Below the pieces are notes generated by a model. That model was given only the letters and a program-made list of their open reading frames with translations, made no database searches and had not been told where the DNA came from. A stretch of 64,000 bases of DNA. It comes from Coturnix japonica. Taxonomy: Eukaryota; Chordata; Aves; Galliformes; Phasianidae. Positions 1 to 12,200 of the stretch are shown here, one piece after another (position 1 is the first letter of the stretch; the number at the start of each line of letters is the position of its first letter). The stretch spans positions 20,676,470 to 20,740,469 of the forward strand of contig NC_029521.1 of the NCBI RefSeq assembly GCF_001577835.2, in the 5' to 3' direction. A program made the position numbers and the translations under genes.

Positions 1-227
1 GAGCGGTGGGGTTAAGGCCGGGCCTGGTGGGGGGGTGCGGGGCGGTTCGGCCTGGCCTGGCCTGGTCTGGTCTGGTCTGGCCTGGTCTGGTCTGTGCCAG
101 TGGCTGTGGAAGGCGTTTGTTCGATCCTATGGGTAAAAGAGGCGTTAGGTGTTCGACAGACCGCTTTAAATGTTATAAATTATGTGTTTAGCTTCTGTTC
201 TGCTGTTTGTTCCATAGGAGTGCTGCT
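1..227 (+). promoter_or_regulatory. PDCD11: PDCD11 5' flank: probable 5'UTR exon, intron 1 and acceptor
   Basis: The first ~110 bases are G-rich with scattered CpGs and carry an imperfect CCTGG/TCTGG pentamer run at about 52-97. This fits the downstream part of a CpG-type promoter or a non-coding exon 1. A splice acceptor (TTTGTTCCATAG) ends at 217, so the exon carrying the start codon begins at 218 with a ten-base 5'UTR segment. The transcription start and the donor of exon 1 cannot be placed from this window, because the promoter may lie to the left of it. Confidence 0.45.
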
Positions 228-3211
228 ATGGTGTCCACAGAAGAAAGCTTCCCTCGAGGGGGAATCCAGAAGAAGCACATAGAGACAACAGGGAAAAACG
301 CAAAGCCAAAGTTTGAGCAGGATAACTTGTTTGATGTACGTCCTTTACGTGCTGTTAGTTAAGCTTTAGAGTTCTATCCGTGGTCAGAATGTGACCTAAA
401 GTCCTTCCTATCCCTTATTTCTATAGTCACCTGTAGAAAAGGCTTCCATAAAGAGGTAACTGCTGGCATCCTCCTTGCTGCTGGTCCCTTAAAGATCCCA
501 GATATTTTATACGTGTTGAATGGGATGTCAGGGAAGTTCAGTGAGAATTACCAGCAGATGTTGCAGAAGCATCTGGTGCTGAGATAGTTGCATTGTTCCA
601 CCACAGTTGTTGCACACAGACAAACTAAGTTTGGTCTTTCTCTGTTCTGTGGATTATGGTGCAGTTAGCTTTTACTGCTTCTCTCTGCTCCCACGATTCA
701 CAGTGTTATAAAACATCAGCCTCAGCTTAAAAGATGATATTTAGAGGAGTCCCATGAAGGTGTATGGAAATGAATGTGCTTATTTCCCTTTTTCTCCAGT
801 CTTGTGTTTTCATCTGACTTTATTCCTGTCACTTGAGTTCTGCCATGACAAGATGCTCATCTTGTTAACTGCTTTTATTCTTTCCCTCTCTGCTTATAAT
901 TTAATTTAGGTTCATCATGAAGAGAAAACACAGAAAAGAAAAAGGAGTGAAGTCGATCATGGGAAGCAGAAGAAGTTCAAGGCAGACAAAAAGGCTCCTG
1001 CTAAAGAAATTGCTGTTAGTTTTGAACCACTCGCAATTCAGGTTTGTGGATAAGTGTTTTATTTTGTGTGTCTCTCTCTTAGTGAGCTTTGTAAAAATGC
1101 TTGTGTTTTCCCTCATTAAAACCTATAATGTACAGCAACAATTCAGGACAAAAATCTGTCTACCGCACTATTATCATTGTCTTGCCAAGATAAGCACTGT
1201 GTGCTGTTCTTTCTGCTTTCCCAGGAGCTCTGTGAGGGGATGCTGTTCCTTGGTTGTATAAAAGAGGTCACTGTCTTTGAGCTTGTCATCAGCTTGCCTA
1301 ATGGACTGACAGGATTTGTACCAGTCACGCAGATCAGCGATGCCTATAGTGAATTGTTGAACAAGCAAGTGACCCAAGGGGAGCCACTGGAGGTGAGACT
1401 GTGGGTGTGTGTGGCTGTGATTTCTGTCAGGGAGCTAGGGAGAATTAACTCAGCATCAACCCTGAAGACTTGCTTAGGAGCCTGGTTTCTGGTGTCTCAT
1501 AGATAGCTTAAGTTTGTTTGGCTGCAAGCAGCTTAGCCTTGGTTTGAATGTTGTATGAACTTTATGGACAGCTTGTTTAACTTGGATAGATTTGTGCTTT
1601 CTTTTTGCTGCAGTAGCTAAATACTGATCCTTGGCTATAGGCAGTTAAGTAAGGAAGTTGATGAAATGGTTGGAAGATGATGTGAGGATGCTAGTGTCTC
1701 TCAGAGAGCTTGGGGGGGAACATTACGGTCCTTATAGTCTTGTTGTGTTTCTGCATACAGTGTTCTCTGCCTAGTGCTAATGTATGTTTTCTCTGAGCCC
1801 AGCTATTTCAAACAGTATTTTCAGTTTCCTGATAATGCAGCTTCTTGGAAAGAAAGAGGATAGAGTAGTCTGCTGCTCCATCTATCCGTCAGCTCTCCCT
1901 GAGTTGTTGTGGAATAGACAATGTGCTGAATGCTAGCCAGTTAGTGGTGATCTTTGTCTTTGTTAAAGAGGGTGGTGAGGTTGGTGTCTTACTCCGAAGA
2001 TGCACTTTGGTTCTCAACTGCAACGTCTTGGCTCTGTCCTGCTTGGAATTTCTATTTAAGCAAAGCTTAGCAGACTTTGCAGTACGTAGTGTTGTCTCTG
2101 CCTTTATATTGAGATTGTAGTGTTTGTGGTATTTCCTGCCTTTTATTGTAGCGTTGTCAGAGATCAAGGACTTTCCTAAGTGATTTTTTTATTTCAAAAA
2201 CTCCTTCAGTAACTATTTCTGGCCTTATTGCATAACTTAATATTGTCATATTTATATGCTTGCTGACATTTGCTCATGTTTCTGGGCAGGACTCGAATTC
2301 TCTCTCAGACCTGTATTCTCCAGGGATGCTGGTCAGATGCGCTGTGACCAGTGTTGAGAAAAGTGCTGATGGACGTCGGAGTATCAAACTGTCCATCAAC
2401 CCTAAAAACGTCAACAAAGGTCTGAATGCGTCAGCACTAACATCAGGCATGGTACGTGTTCACAGCCCTTCTGGCTCTATGAGGTACTTCTTGCAGTGTG
2501 TGAGTGGAACACCTCAGTTTGTCCTTGTACACTATCAGAACAGAACATGGAGCTGCTGCCACAAGGGGAATAGACCTGGGAGAAGAGAGCAATACTGGAA
2601 CTTGGTTATGTTCCTACAGGCTGTTACCCATGAAACCCATCCATCTGATTTATTGTGTTTTATTTTAATTTGGGAAAATTGTGCAATTACTTCTCTCTGC
2701 ATAAGTTTTGTTGTTTACACAGAGTTATATTTAACAGCCTGTCTCATAGAGGTGCTTGGTAGTTTAATTTTTGTGTTTCTAGCTTTATGACTGCAGGCTC
2801 GTGTCTGCAATTAGAGCACCTGCTCTATTTGAGCATTCCGTTTTTATTCTTATCCTACTTGTCCATTAACTCCATTAGCTGGACAAGGGTTGAGTTCAGA
2901 CCTGCATTGTCAGGATTGCTGTCTAGAAAGAAAGAATGTTGTGTTCGTTCTTTGCTCTGCAAAAACTGTTCTCTGGCTTCATTAAAAAAGTGAGTAGTTG
3001 TGTGCTAAATCTCTCATCAGAGGTCTGTTCTCTGCAGACTCAGCTGTTTCTTGGCATTACTGAACTGCAATGCTTCCTTCCCAACAGCTGCTCTCTGGAT
3101 TTGTGTCTAGTGTAGAAGACCACGGCTATCTCATTGACATTGGAGTCAGTGGAACTCATGCTTTCCTTCCTCATCAGAAAGCCCAAAATTACATCAAAGC
3201 AGTCAAGAGAG
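228..3211 (+). CDS. PDCD11: PDCD11 coding exons 1-5: N-terminal tail, S1-1 and start of S1-2
   Basis: Exons are 228-335, 910-1041, 1225-1392, 2290-2451 and 3088-3211 (the last ends in phase 1). The first two encode a Lys/Arg/Glu-rich tail; the join reads [14 protein letters not shown], aligning with human FDISTEEGSTKRKK. Exon 1225-1392 opens the first S1 domain ([24 protein letters not shown]). Exon 2290-2451 completes it ([22 protein letters not shown]). Exon 3088-3211 carries the second S1 domain core ([17 protein letters not shown]). A small open segment with splice-like ends at 427-455 was left out because it shifts the frame; see the findings. Confidence 0.93.
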
Positions 3212-6200
3212 GTAAGTAGTATTACAAGGAGAGCTGCTGAGGTTAAAATAGATGTGGAGAATGAAAGGGATTGAAGCTCATTGCATTGAGGTGTTAGTGC
3301 ACCTCAATAAGGGTTGGGTCATGATGGAGTCTTTGCAAATTGCTGAAAACAGCATTGGCTGATAACCATAAGCCACTAGGTTTCCTGTTTCCTACCAGAC
3401 CATGTTGTTGTTCTAAGTCCCTTGAACATGGCTGTCAGTAGACCTTACTTTGATGAGGTCTTTTAGCTTCTTGAAACAGAACTCTGAAAAAGCTTCGGAG
3501 AAAACTACAGACAAAAGGGAACCCCTTAGTGTTTCTGGAAGGGGATTTATGCTGTGGCTTGCCTTTGTAGGGTCTGATTTGAAAATAGGGCAGAGCCTGA
3601 ACTGTGTCATTGATGGAGTAAAGAATGAGGGAAGAGTGGTCCGTTTGTCTGCTGATCGATCAGAGGTTTCTGCATCCATTGCAACAGAGCAACAGAACTG
3701 GACACTTTCTAATCTATTGCCAGGGCTGGTGGTAAAAGCTCGAGTGCAGAAGGTAAGCTGTGTTTTAGTTTGTGGATTGTTTTCATTGTTCATTTTTGAG
3801 CCATCCTGAAGAAATACAGGTAAAATGGACATGGTATTGGCAAGCTGGAAAACTCTGTTTGGGTTCATTTATATGAAAAGAGCAGATACTGTTTTCAGTT
3901 AGGTGCTGCCAGTGGTTTCACCTTAGATCTGATCTTTGCCAAGCTTCTGATACTATGAGTGTAAACACTTTGACCAGGAGATGGCAATAAACCATGGAGA
4001 ATAACAGGGTGGTTTTTTTTTTTTTCTATGGTCTATGCCATAAATATTCTACACTGTTGCAGCGCTCCTCAGACTAAGGGCAACATTAGGAGAAAATCTG
4101 AAGGATTGTTTTTACAAAACAATGTAGAAAACAGGTTTGTTAGCAGTTGTTTGTTTTGATGTGCTTGTTTAGAGCAAGGGGACTTTGTGAAACATTTGAT
4201 TTGCTCTCTGTTTCTGAAAACTCATTGACTTCTAAATAAATAAAAATTAAAAGTTAATGAGTTTTCTTCCCTTTTCTAGGTGGCTCCACTGGGTATCAGT
4301 CTGACCTTTCTGTCTTCCTTCACTGGCATTGTGGATTTCATGCATGTGGACCCAGAGAAATCCACAAATTATTCCCCAAATCAAGTGGTAAGAAGAAGAT
4401 AAAGCCTGTCCGGAGTTACGTTGCTTATGATGTCTGTTATATTCTCCAGGAGCATTTTGAGGATTCAGTGGAATCTTTTCTATCCTTCTTATCTTTCATT
4501 TGAATTATAATCAAAGCTGGTTTTGGGCTGTAAAGAGCATATCCATTCCTGGGGCAATGGAAGACTTGTTAGGAAAGTATGAGGGACTTGTGAATGGTCG
4601 CAAATGAGTTCTGTGGTTGTCTTCCCCTTGTTGCATTGATACCAGATTAGCCTATAAACAACAAATGAATGCAAAAAAACCCTGATCTATGGAAATGTTG
4701 AAGCTGAGAAGATGTGCTCATATGTGAGCAGAGTTCAGGCGTCAAATGTAATGTCTGAAAACCATGAATAATATGACATCCTTCAATTTTGTATCTGCAG
4801 TGATGTTATACTGATACCAAACATTATCTTCTAGGTGAAGGCTTGCATCCTTTCTACCCACCCCACCTCCAAGGTGGTACGGCTCACTCTGCGGCAGGCA
4901 TTCCTCCACCCTGGAGGATCCCCAAACCAGATCTCCAATGATCGCATAGGGGCAATAGTGGAACAGTCTACAGTGAAGGCTTTCTACAAGCAGTTTGGTG
5001 CTGTCTTTGAGCTTGACGATGGCATGCTTGCATTTGCACGGGTAAGTACCAGAGTAGTGAAGGGAACTCCTTCATAGATCTCTTAGCCTATTGGGGAGGG
5101 AAATTAAGACTAACTTTTATTTCCTGCCATAATGTTCTTTGTGAGGCAAATAAAAAAGTCAAGATAATGTGGAAGGTGTTAACTAAATGCAGCCTTCCCC
5201 TGTTTGGGTTTGGGACATAAGTGAATTGTTGCACAAGAGCTAGTACAACTTGCTGCACAAAAGGTATGTTAGAAGAATGACTTTTGTCAGCTGCTTCTGC
5301 TTCAACCTGAGGGCTATATAAGTGTTTCCATTTTCCAAACACTGAATTCCCATTTGGTTTTTCTAGTTGAAACATCTATCAAAAGACAGAAAATCTGTTA
5401 AACCTGCAGCGTTCAAGGCTGGATGTAAGCATAAGTGTCGGATCATTGACTACAGCCTGATGGATGAGATGTGCATAGTATCTCTGAAGTAGTAAGTTTT
5501 ACAGACTCTTCTAATATATTTGGTTGAAGGATCAGAAAGGTTTTGTGAATGGAGAGGGTGCTGCATTGCTTTGTGGAACTGGAACTTACCATTTGAAGTT
5601 ATATATATATGTGTGTGTGCGTGCGTGTGGTGGGCTGAGGCCTGGTGACTAAATGACTTCTGCTGTGGTTGTGTCAGAGGACTGTAACTGTACAGGAAGC
5701 TGCACTTCAGTCTTCCAAGTTCCGGCCCGTTCTGCTCCTCCCTCTTAGTATTTCCATCTGTGGCTTTAGGCAGCGCAGGTTATGGGTTCTCTTTCCATGG
5801 AGCTATGCCTCATGGTTGTTATCAGGAATGGAAAATGGTGAACCTCCTTAACCTTTATCCAAAGTGCTGTCTTGGAAGGTGGGTCAGTTGGGGTAAAGCA
5901 CAGAACTCTGGTGTTGTAGTGTTGGATACATGTGGTATAAGGGATGCTTCAGACAAGGTGAAAAGGAGGTGGTTTCCTTTTATCCTGACTTTTTTTTTGT
6001 TTTAATAAGTTGCCTGACAGGTCATCTCTTGTTCTGTCTCTTTCCCAGCCAAATTATTGAAGCTCGTTTCCTGCGATACCAGGATATTCACACGGGGGAT
6101 GTTGTGCAGGTGAGCTCCTGTAGCACTGATGCCATTCAGCAGTTGTACTTCTAGAAATTATCTAGATAGTGTATGTTTTTTTTTCTGCTTAATGTGTATA

Positions 6201-9200
6201 TTCTTTTCAACTTCTGATCCAAACTTGTGGTAGGTAAGAAGAAAAACTTCTCCTTCTAAGAACTTCAATAACAAAGCGTGATACTCATCTTTCTGTTTTA
6301 TTCAGCTTTTTGTTAATGGTGACAAGGCAATCACAGCAGGTCATTCTTATGCGTGAGCAATGGTTCTGTTGGTTGTACCTCTGGAAACAATTCCAGTTTG
6401 CCAGAGTTGATAGGAATTCTACAGAAGGAGACTGTGCTTCGGTTGTAAAACAGCGTTATGCAATGTGTAAAATGTTTATTAATTTGGTGTGAATTAGACT
6501 AAGATTTTATTCTATGTAGCTTGTCAAATTTAGTAATAGTATGTGGTGTGGTGTCCCAATTGCTTCTCACCTAAGCATAGCCTACTTTTTGTGCTGAATT
6601 TACTGATTGTTTTCTTTCTTTTGGACTCTAGGGCAAAGTATTGTCTCTGAAACCCATTGGGATGCATGTGAAAGTTACTGATGGAATTAAAGGGCTTGTG
6701 CCATCCATGCATCTTGCTGATGTGATCCTGAAGCAGCCTGAGAAGAAGTACAGCATTGGAGATGAAGTCAAGTGTCGGGTGAGAGCTGCTTGAAAGGATC
6801 TTCAGCTGCTTTAAATGGCTTTATTTCATTCTGACTACTTTGCTGCTGTGTGGGTTGGAGAATGGCAGACATGCTTTTTGAACCTTGTTTTACTCTGTTT
6901 TTGTAGGTGTTAGAGTGCAATCCCGAAGAAAAGAAGCTATTCCTCACTTTGAAGAAAACACTTGTGCAATCAAAGCTTCCAATTCTCTCCAGTTATGAAG
7001 ATGCACAGCCAGGTCTGATCACACATGGCTTTGTGGTGTGTGCAAGGGAATTTGGCTGCATTGTGAAGTTCTACAATGATGTCAAGGGTCTGGTACCTGT
7101 GAACGAGCTGAGCTCAGAGCCCATATCTTGTCCAGATAAAGTCTTCCATGACGGCCAGGTAATTAATTTACCTATGTCAAGCCTTATGTGAATGAATGTA
7201 AAAGAGAAATCTGCAACTGTGAGTTGGCTTTGATTTTAGTTTTTCTTGGAGAAAACAAGCACACCAAGAGGTGCTCACCTTTCACTTTAGGTAGTAGTTA
7301 GCTTCATCTATTTAAATAGAGCATGTGAAAGAGGCAGCTCTTCTCTGACTGTCCCCTAGTTGTTTTCTTTTTTTCCCCAAGGTGTGTGGTTTTTTAATTT
7401 GTTTTTGTTTTGTTTTTGCTGCAGGTTGTTAAAGTCATGGTCTTAAATTGTGAGCCCCAGCAGGGAAGGCTCTTGCTGTCCTTCAGGTTATCAAGCAGCG
7501 CAGTTCCTGAAGGCAGAAGCGAGTGTACTCCAAGGAGGAAACAGCAAGTGAAATATCAAATAGGAGAGGTATTGAATTCTGTGACTGTTCCTCTTTTTGC
7601 CTCTTAAGTGTTCTCTAAAAAATCTGTAATCATTTTAAGCAACTCTGCTTCAAAAAAAGATGCTGGAGGTCAGGAACCAGTGTTAAATCTGCATTTCTTG
7701 TCTTGTGGTCAGATCAAAAACAAGGTCTGTGTTGTCAGAGGTCAGCATAAAAGAAACCCGGGGCAGTCTTCTAGGAGGTACCAGATGGTACTTTTGCTCC
7801 TTGATGAAGTTCTTTTTCTTCTGGATGTTGTTGAGGTTCACTCCCAAAACAGCTGATTTTGCACTTCAGAGAAAAATAACTTCAGAGAGACGTTTCTTAA
7901 ATGCTTGCCCATTGTATTGTGGAACAGTTTCCAGCACCCTGCAGATGTTACTGTTGCAGGACTGAGAACTGCTGTTGTTTTACTACCAGAGCTGGTGTGC
8001 TTCTGAGGCTCAGTCCTGCTGATGTGAGGTTCTCTCTTGCATGGCCATATCACAAGCCAAAATTTGGTACCCTGTGCATACTTCAAAGGCACTTTGGTTT
8101 TTATATCACTCTATTTCTTCTCTTTTCAGATGGTTGATGTGAAAGTCTTGAAGAAGAATGAGAATGGGCTCGAGGTTTCTGTCTTAGAAGACGAAGGTGA
8201 TGTGATTGCCTGGCTTCCTACAGCGCACCTCTCTGACTTTGTTGCTAACTCTAAGCTCCTGTGGCATTGCCTTCAAGAGGGAGATGTCTTGCCCAGAGTT
8301 ATGTGCCTGATTGACAAGGGGGACCGTAATGTATCCTTTGTTACATCAACAAATCAAATGAGGGGGATGGAGGACAAGAGGAAAAATAAATCTGTTTGGA
8401 ATCTGGAATATCTGTAACAAACAAAATATTTGCTAGTTAAGGTGTTGAAGCAGAAGTGCCTGTCAAGCTATTGATGCTTCAGAAAGCTACTATAATTTGC
8501 TTGTTGAGTGAGGCTCTGCTGTTGTTAGAATTCCATTGAGATGAGGACTTGGTTGTGAAAATGCTGAGCTTCCTGAACAGGGCATCAGTGTTAATCTTAC
8601 TGTAGCCTTAGCAAAAACGTTGCAGCTTTTATACCAAAAGGAGGAACTGAAATATTAGGATGTTCTCAATTCATCTGGATGAGGCATGCATCATTAGTGC
8701 TGAGTAATTTAGGAGATAGAATTTGCTAGATTTTAGTGTAAGGAGATCAGTGTGACAACTGAAATTGCAGGAATTTGGTCTTTTCAACTGCTTAGTGTGT
8801 GAAAAGTGCTGTAGCTCACTGGCAGGCAACATCAAGATATTGACATCAGGCTCCTTTTATTCATCTTCCCATTTTTCCTGACTGTCCGTTCAGATCTTAA
8901 GCAGGAAGTCTGCAGTGATTTCTGCCGTGCAGGAAGAGCAGGTTGTGAGAAGTTTCTCTGAAATCCAGCCTGGGGTGCTGCTGGTTGGTTATGTGAGGAA
9001 GGTTATGCCCTTTGGAGTGTTTGTGGAGTTCCCTTTTGGTGTGACAGGACTGGCACCTAAAACGGTAAGTCATGCATTCACTTGACTCTGGGAAACAGTG
9101 TGGGTGTAATCATCAGGAAAGGCTGAAACACAATTTTTAAGCAAGGCTGGAGGGAGCAGTCGGACTGGGGGTCCTATGTTTGGACAGCTTCATTACAATG

Positions 9201-12200
9201 TGGTAGATGCTGCTTGTATGGTTGCATTTTAATTCACTTCCCAAATGAAGTAAAGGTCATTTTTCAATCAGAGATTTCATATGACTTCTGTAATTCATTT
9301 TAATTGACAGCTTTTTGTTGATTTGGCTAATTTTCCTTGGTGTTTTCATTAAGTCTTCATTTAATAATCCTTATCACTTTGTTTCCTCTGCACAGAGCAT
9401 GTGTGACAAGTTTGTGACAGACACCAAGGACCACTTTGTGGTGGGGCAGACTGTAATTGCAAAGGTGATGAGCATCGATGAGGAGAAGCAGCGTGTGCTC
9501 CTCAACCTGAAGGTGTCGGAGTGCAGCTCTGGTGATTCAGCTGCAGAGAGTTTTTCGCTGCTGAATCAGTGTTTCAAGGAGATGGGGGAGATCAGGAACT
9601 TGTTGAGAAGAAAAGGTAAAAGATTGCATGTGTTCTGCCAAAGAGGATCTTATCTTTAAAAACAGTCTTTGGATGAACAAAAAAAGGAAAACTTTTTATA
9701 ATGAAAGAAGTTCAAACAGAGATTTAGCTTTCAGGTGGAGCTTACTAGGCAAAGGATGTATGTGCAGCATCTTCCATTGACTAGAAGTCTTTTTGGAATT
9801 AGAGCTGTAACAGGACCAAGAATCTCTTTTCACTTGAACCTGCTGGGTTTCTTACATTGGTTTGAGGCTGAAACTTCAAAAATTAAAAGTGAGGGTATAA
9901 ACAGATGAACCTTAAGGCCACTATACTAAGAGAGGACTGAAGATGAGGTGGATCTGGTAGGTGGGTGTCTCAAAAGTGTTTATGAAGGTGAAAATGAGAC
10001 AGGCCAGAGTGAGATAGGATTCTCTGTGAACCAAAGCCCTTTTCCAACATCGGAGATGTTTTTTTTTAGTGTGAAAATCTGTAATTGATTTATGAATCAG
10101 TCTGAAAGTTAAGCAACTTAGTGGCAGTAATTCCACAGTTGTGTCACACAAATAGTCAACTGTTTTCTTTGAATCTGGCAATGTTTAATTTTTTGCACTG
10201 CGTGCTCTTTTGCTATAAGATTCTTAACTTACTGACCCAATTTCTGTGCTCAGTAAGCAGATGATAAACTCCAAAGAGCTTATGGATATATGAATATTAT
10301 GCTAAGCTCTGAAACCTTTCTAATGTTTAAGCGGAGTTGTAAGCATGTGGTTTTTCCTTTTTTCTTTTTCTTTTTTTTAATGGAAAAATGACTCTTGGAA
10401 GAACTGATTCTAGAAAGCCCTGAAGGAGTTTTTCTGTGTGCCTGAGTATTTGCTCAGGCAATGCTGCAATGTACCAGTGAAAGAAAACAGTGCCTAAACT
10501 TGTTGTGTTTTTTTTTTTTTCCCTAGAGTTATCAGATCCTTAATGTCATAAATTGTGTCTGCTTTCATTAGGTCATAGTGTTTATGTATCTGTATTTATT
10601 TCTACTTACTTTACAGATCCAGGAACCTAAGCTATGTTTTCTGCTGTGGAGGTGGATATATCAATGCTTGTTCGTGCTGATCTAAGCAAATGTGAAACTG
10701 CTTTAGTTAGAAACGTCATAAGTAAAATTAACATGCTGATCTTTGTCTTCTTCCAGAGGAGTCTGGCGTGGCCCGAAGCCTTTGTGAGCTGGTGCCTGGG
10801 AAGGAGCTGCAGCTGGTTGTGCAGGATGTGACAGAGGATGGCTCAGCACTCTTCAGTGGCAGCTGTGTCAGAGGCTTGACTGTAACAGCTACTCGCTACC
10901 ATTTGGGAGGTGGGGATCCTTTCTTTACTTGCTTTAGGTTTCACTCATGTAGTATGAAGTCTCCGTCTTGAAACTAGTTATTCAGGTGAACCAACCTGGG
11001 AGGGATCTAACCAGAACAGGGACAACTCAAAGTATAGTTTACTTTTCTGCTATCTTGCTTGAGTAACTTATTTACGTTTAGCAGCTAAGCAGTCTTTTTA
11101 TCACTGCAGTTTTTATGAATTAAACCTAATTCAGAGGTGACCCTTCCTGCCTGTCCTGTGCCACAAGCTCCATTACTCAAAGTTCTGTCATTAGGAGATA
11201 ACCTATTTGTTCTTGTTTGTAGGCAAAAATGTCATTCCTGGTGAGAAAGCAAAGGGACTGGTTCTTCATGTGGATGCTGTCACATCCAAGGTGTACGTTT
11301 CTCTTCGAGAAGAGCTCTTAAAAAAGAGAGCCAAGCAAGTATGTGTTCAGTTTTAGTGTTCCTGTGTCACATCCTAGGGGAAAAATGAATTTTGAGTGGT
11401 TGGGGAGGCCTTTTTCCTCTGTTAGAGCTGCAGGAGATTGAGTAAAGGGAATCAGAATCTCAGCAAGGGATGTAATTAACTCCATTTCTGTTTAGCAGCT
11501 CACAAAGAACTCCCAGCACCCTGCCATCGTGCAGCACATAGCAGAAGAGTTTGCCATCGTGTCTCTATTGAACTCAGGCCAGCTGGCAGCTATCCCCATA
11601 GCCTCTCACTTCAATGATACCTTCCGCTTTGACTCAGAAAAACTGAAGGTGGGACAGAAAATCTGTGCAACCTTGAAAACGGTGAAGGCAAATGACCTTG
11701 GAGTCCTGTTAGCAGTACAAGACCCAGCGAAGAAGAATGTTTTTGTAAGGAACCGGAAAGAGTCTGAGACAGCATTAGAAGAGACACTTGCTGCTGCTGT
11801 GAAACACTCTTTCTCTCTGGGTGATATTGTTACTGGGACTGTTAAATCTGTCAAACCAACCCATGTCACAGTTGCTATTGATGACAAATGTACGGGTTCA
11901 ATTCACGCATCCCGGATTCTGGATGAAGTACCCATACACTCATTTCCAACATACACTCTGAAAGCTGGACAGAAGGTGACTGCCCGGGTCATTGGAGGCA
12001 GAGATGTGAACACTCACAGGTGGGAAAATATGCACCTAATATCACTGACATTAGGGGAATGTGAAAGGTCAAAGAATTACTTTAATTCAAATGCTCTAGG
12101 CTGTTCTCTCTGTTACCAGATGCTGTTGTGGCTGTCCTTTCTGGAGTAGTTGAGAACCTGAAGAAATCTGTGGTTATATTCTATCTTAAATCCATGTTGC

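Noticed and set aside
7801-7857. Second C/D-like pair in a PDCD11 intron (TTGATGA ... CTGA)
   Set aside because: The C box departs from consensus at the first base and no terminal stem is present.
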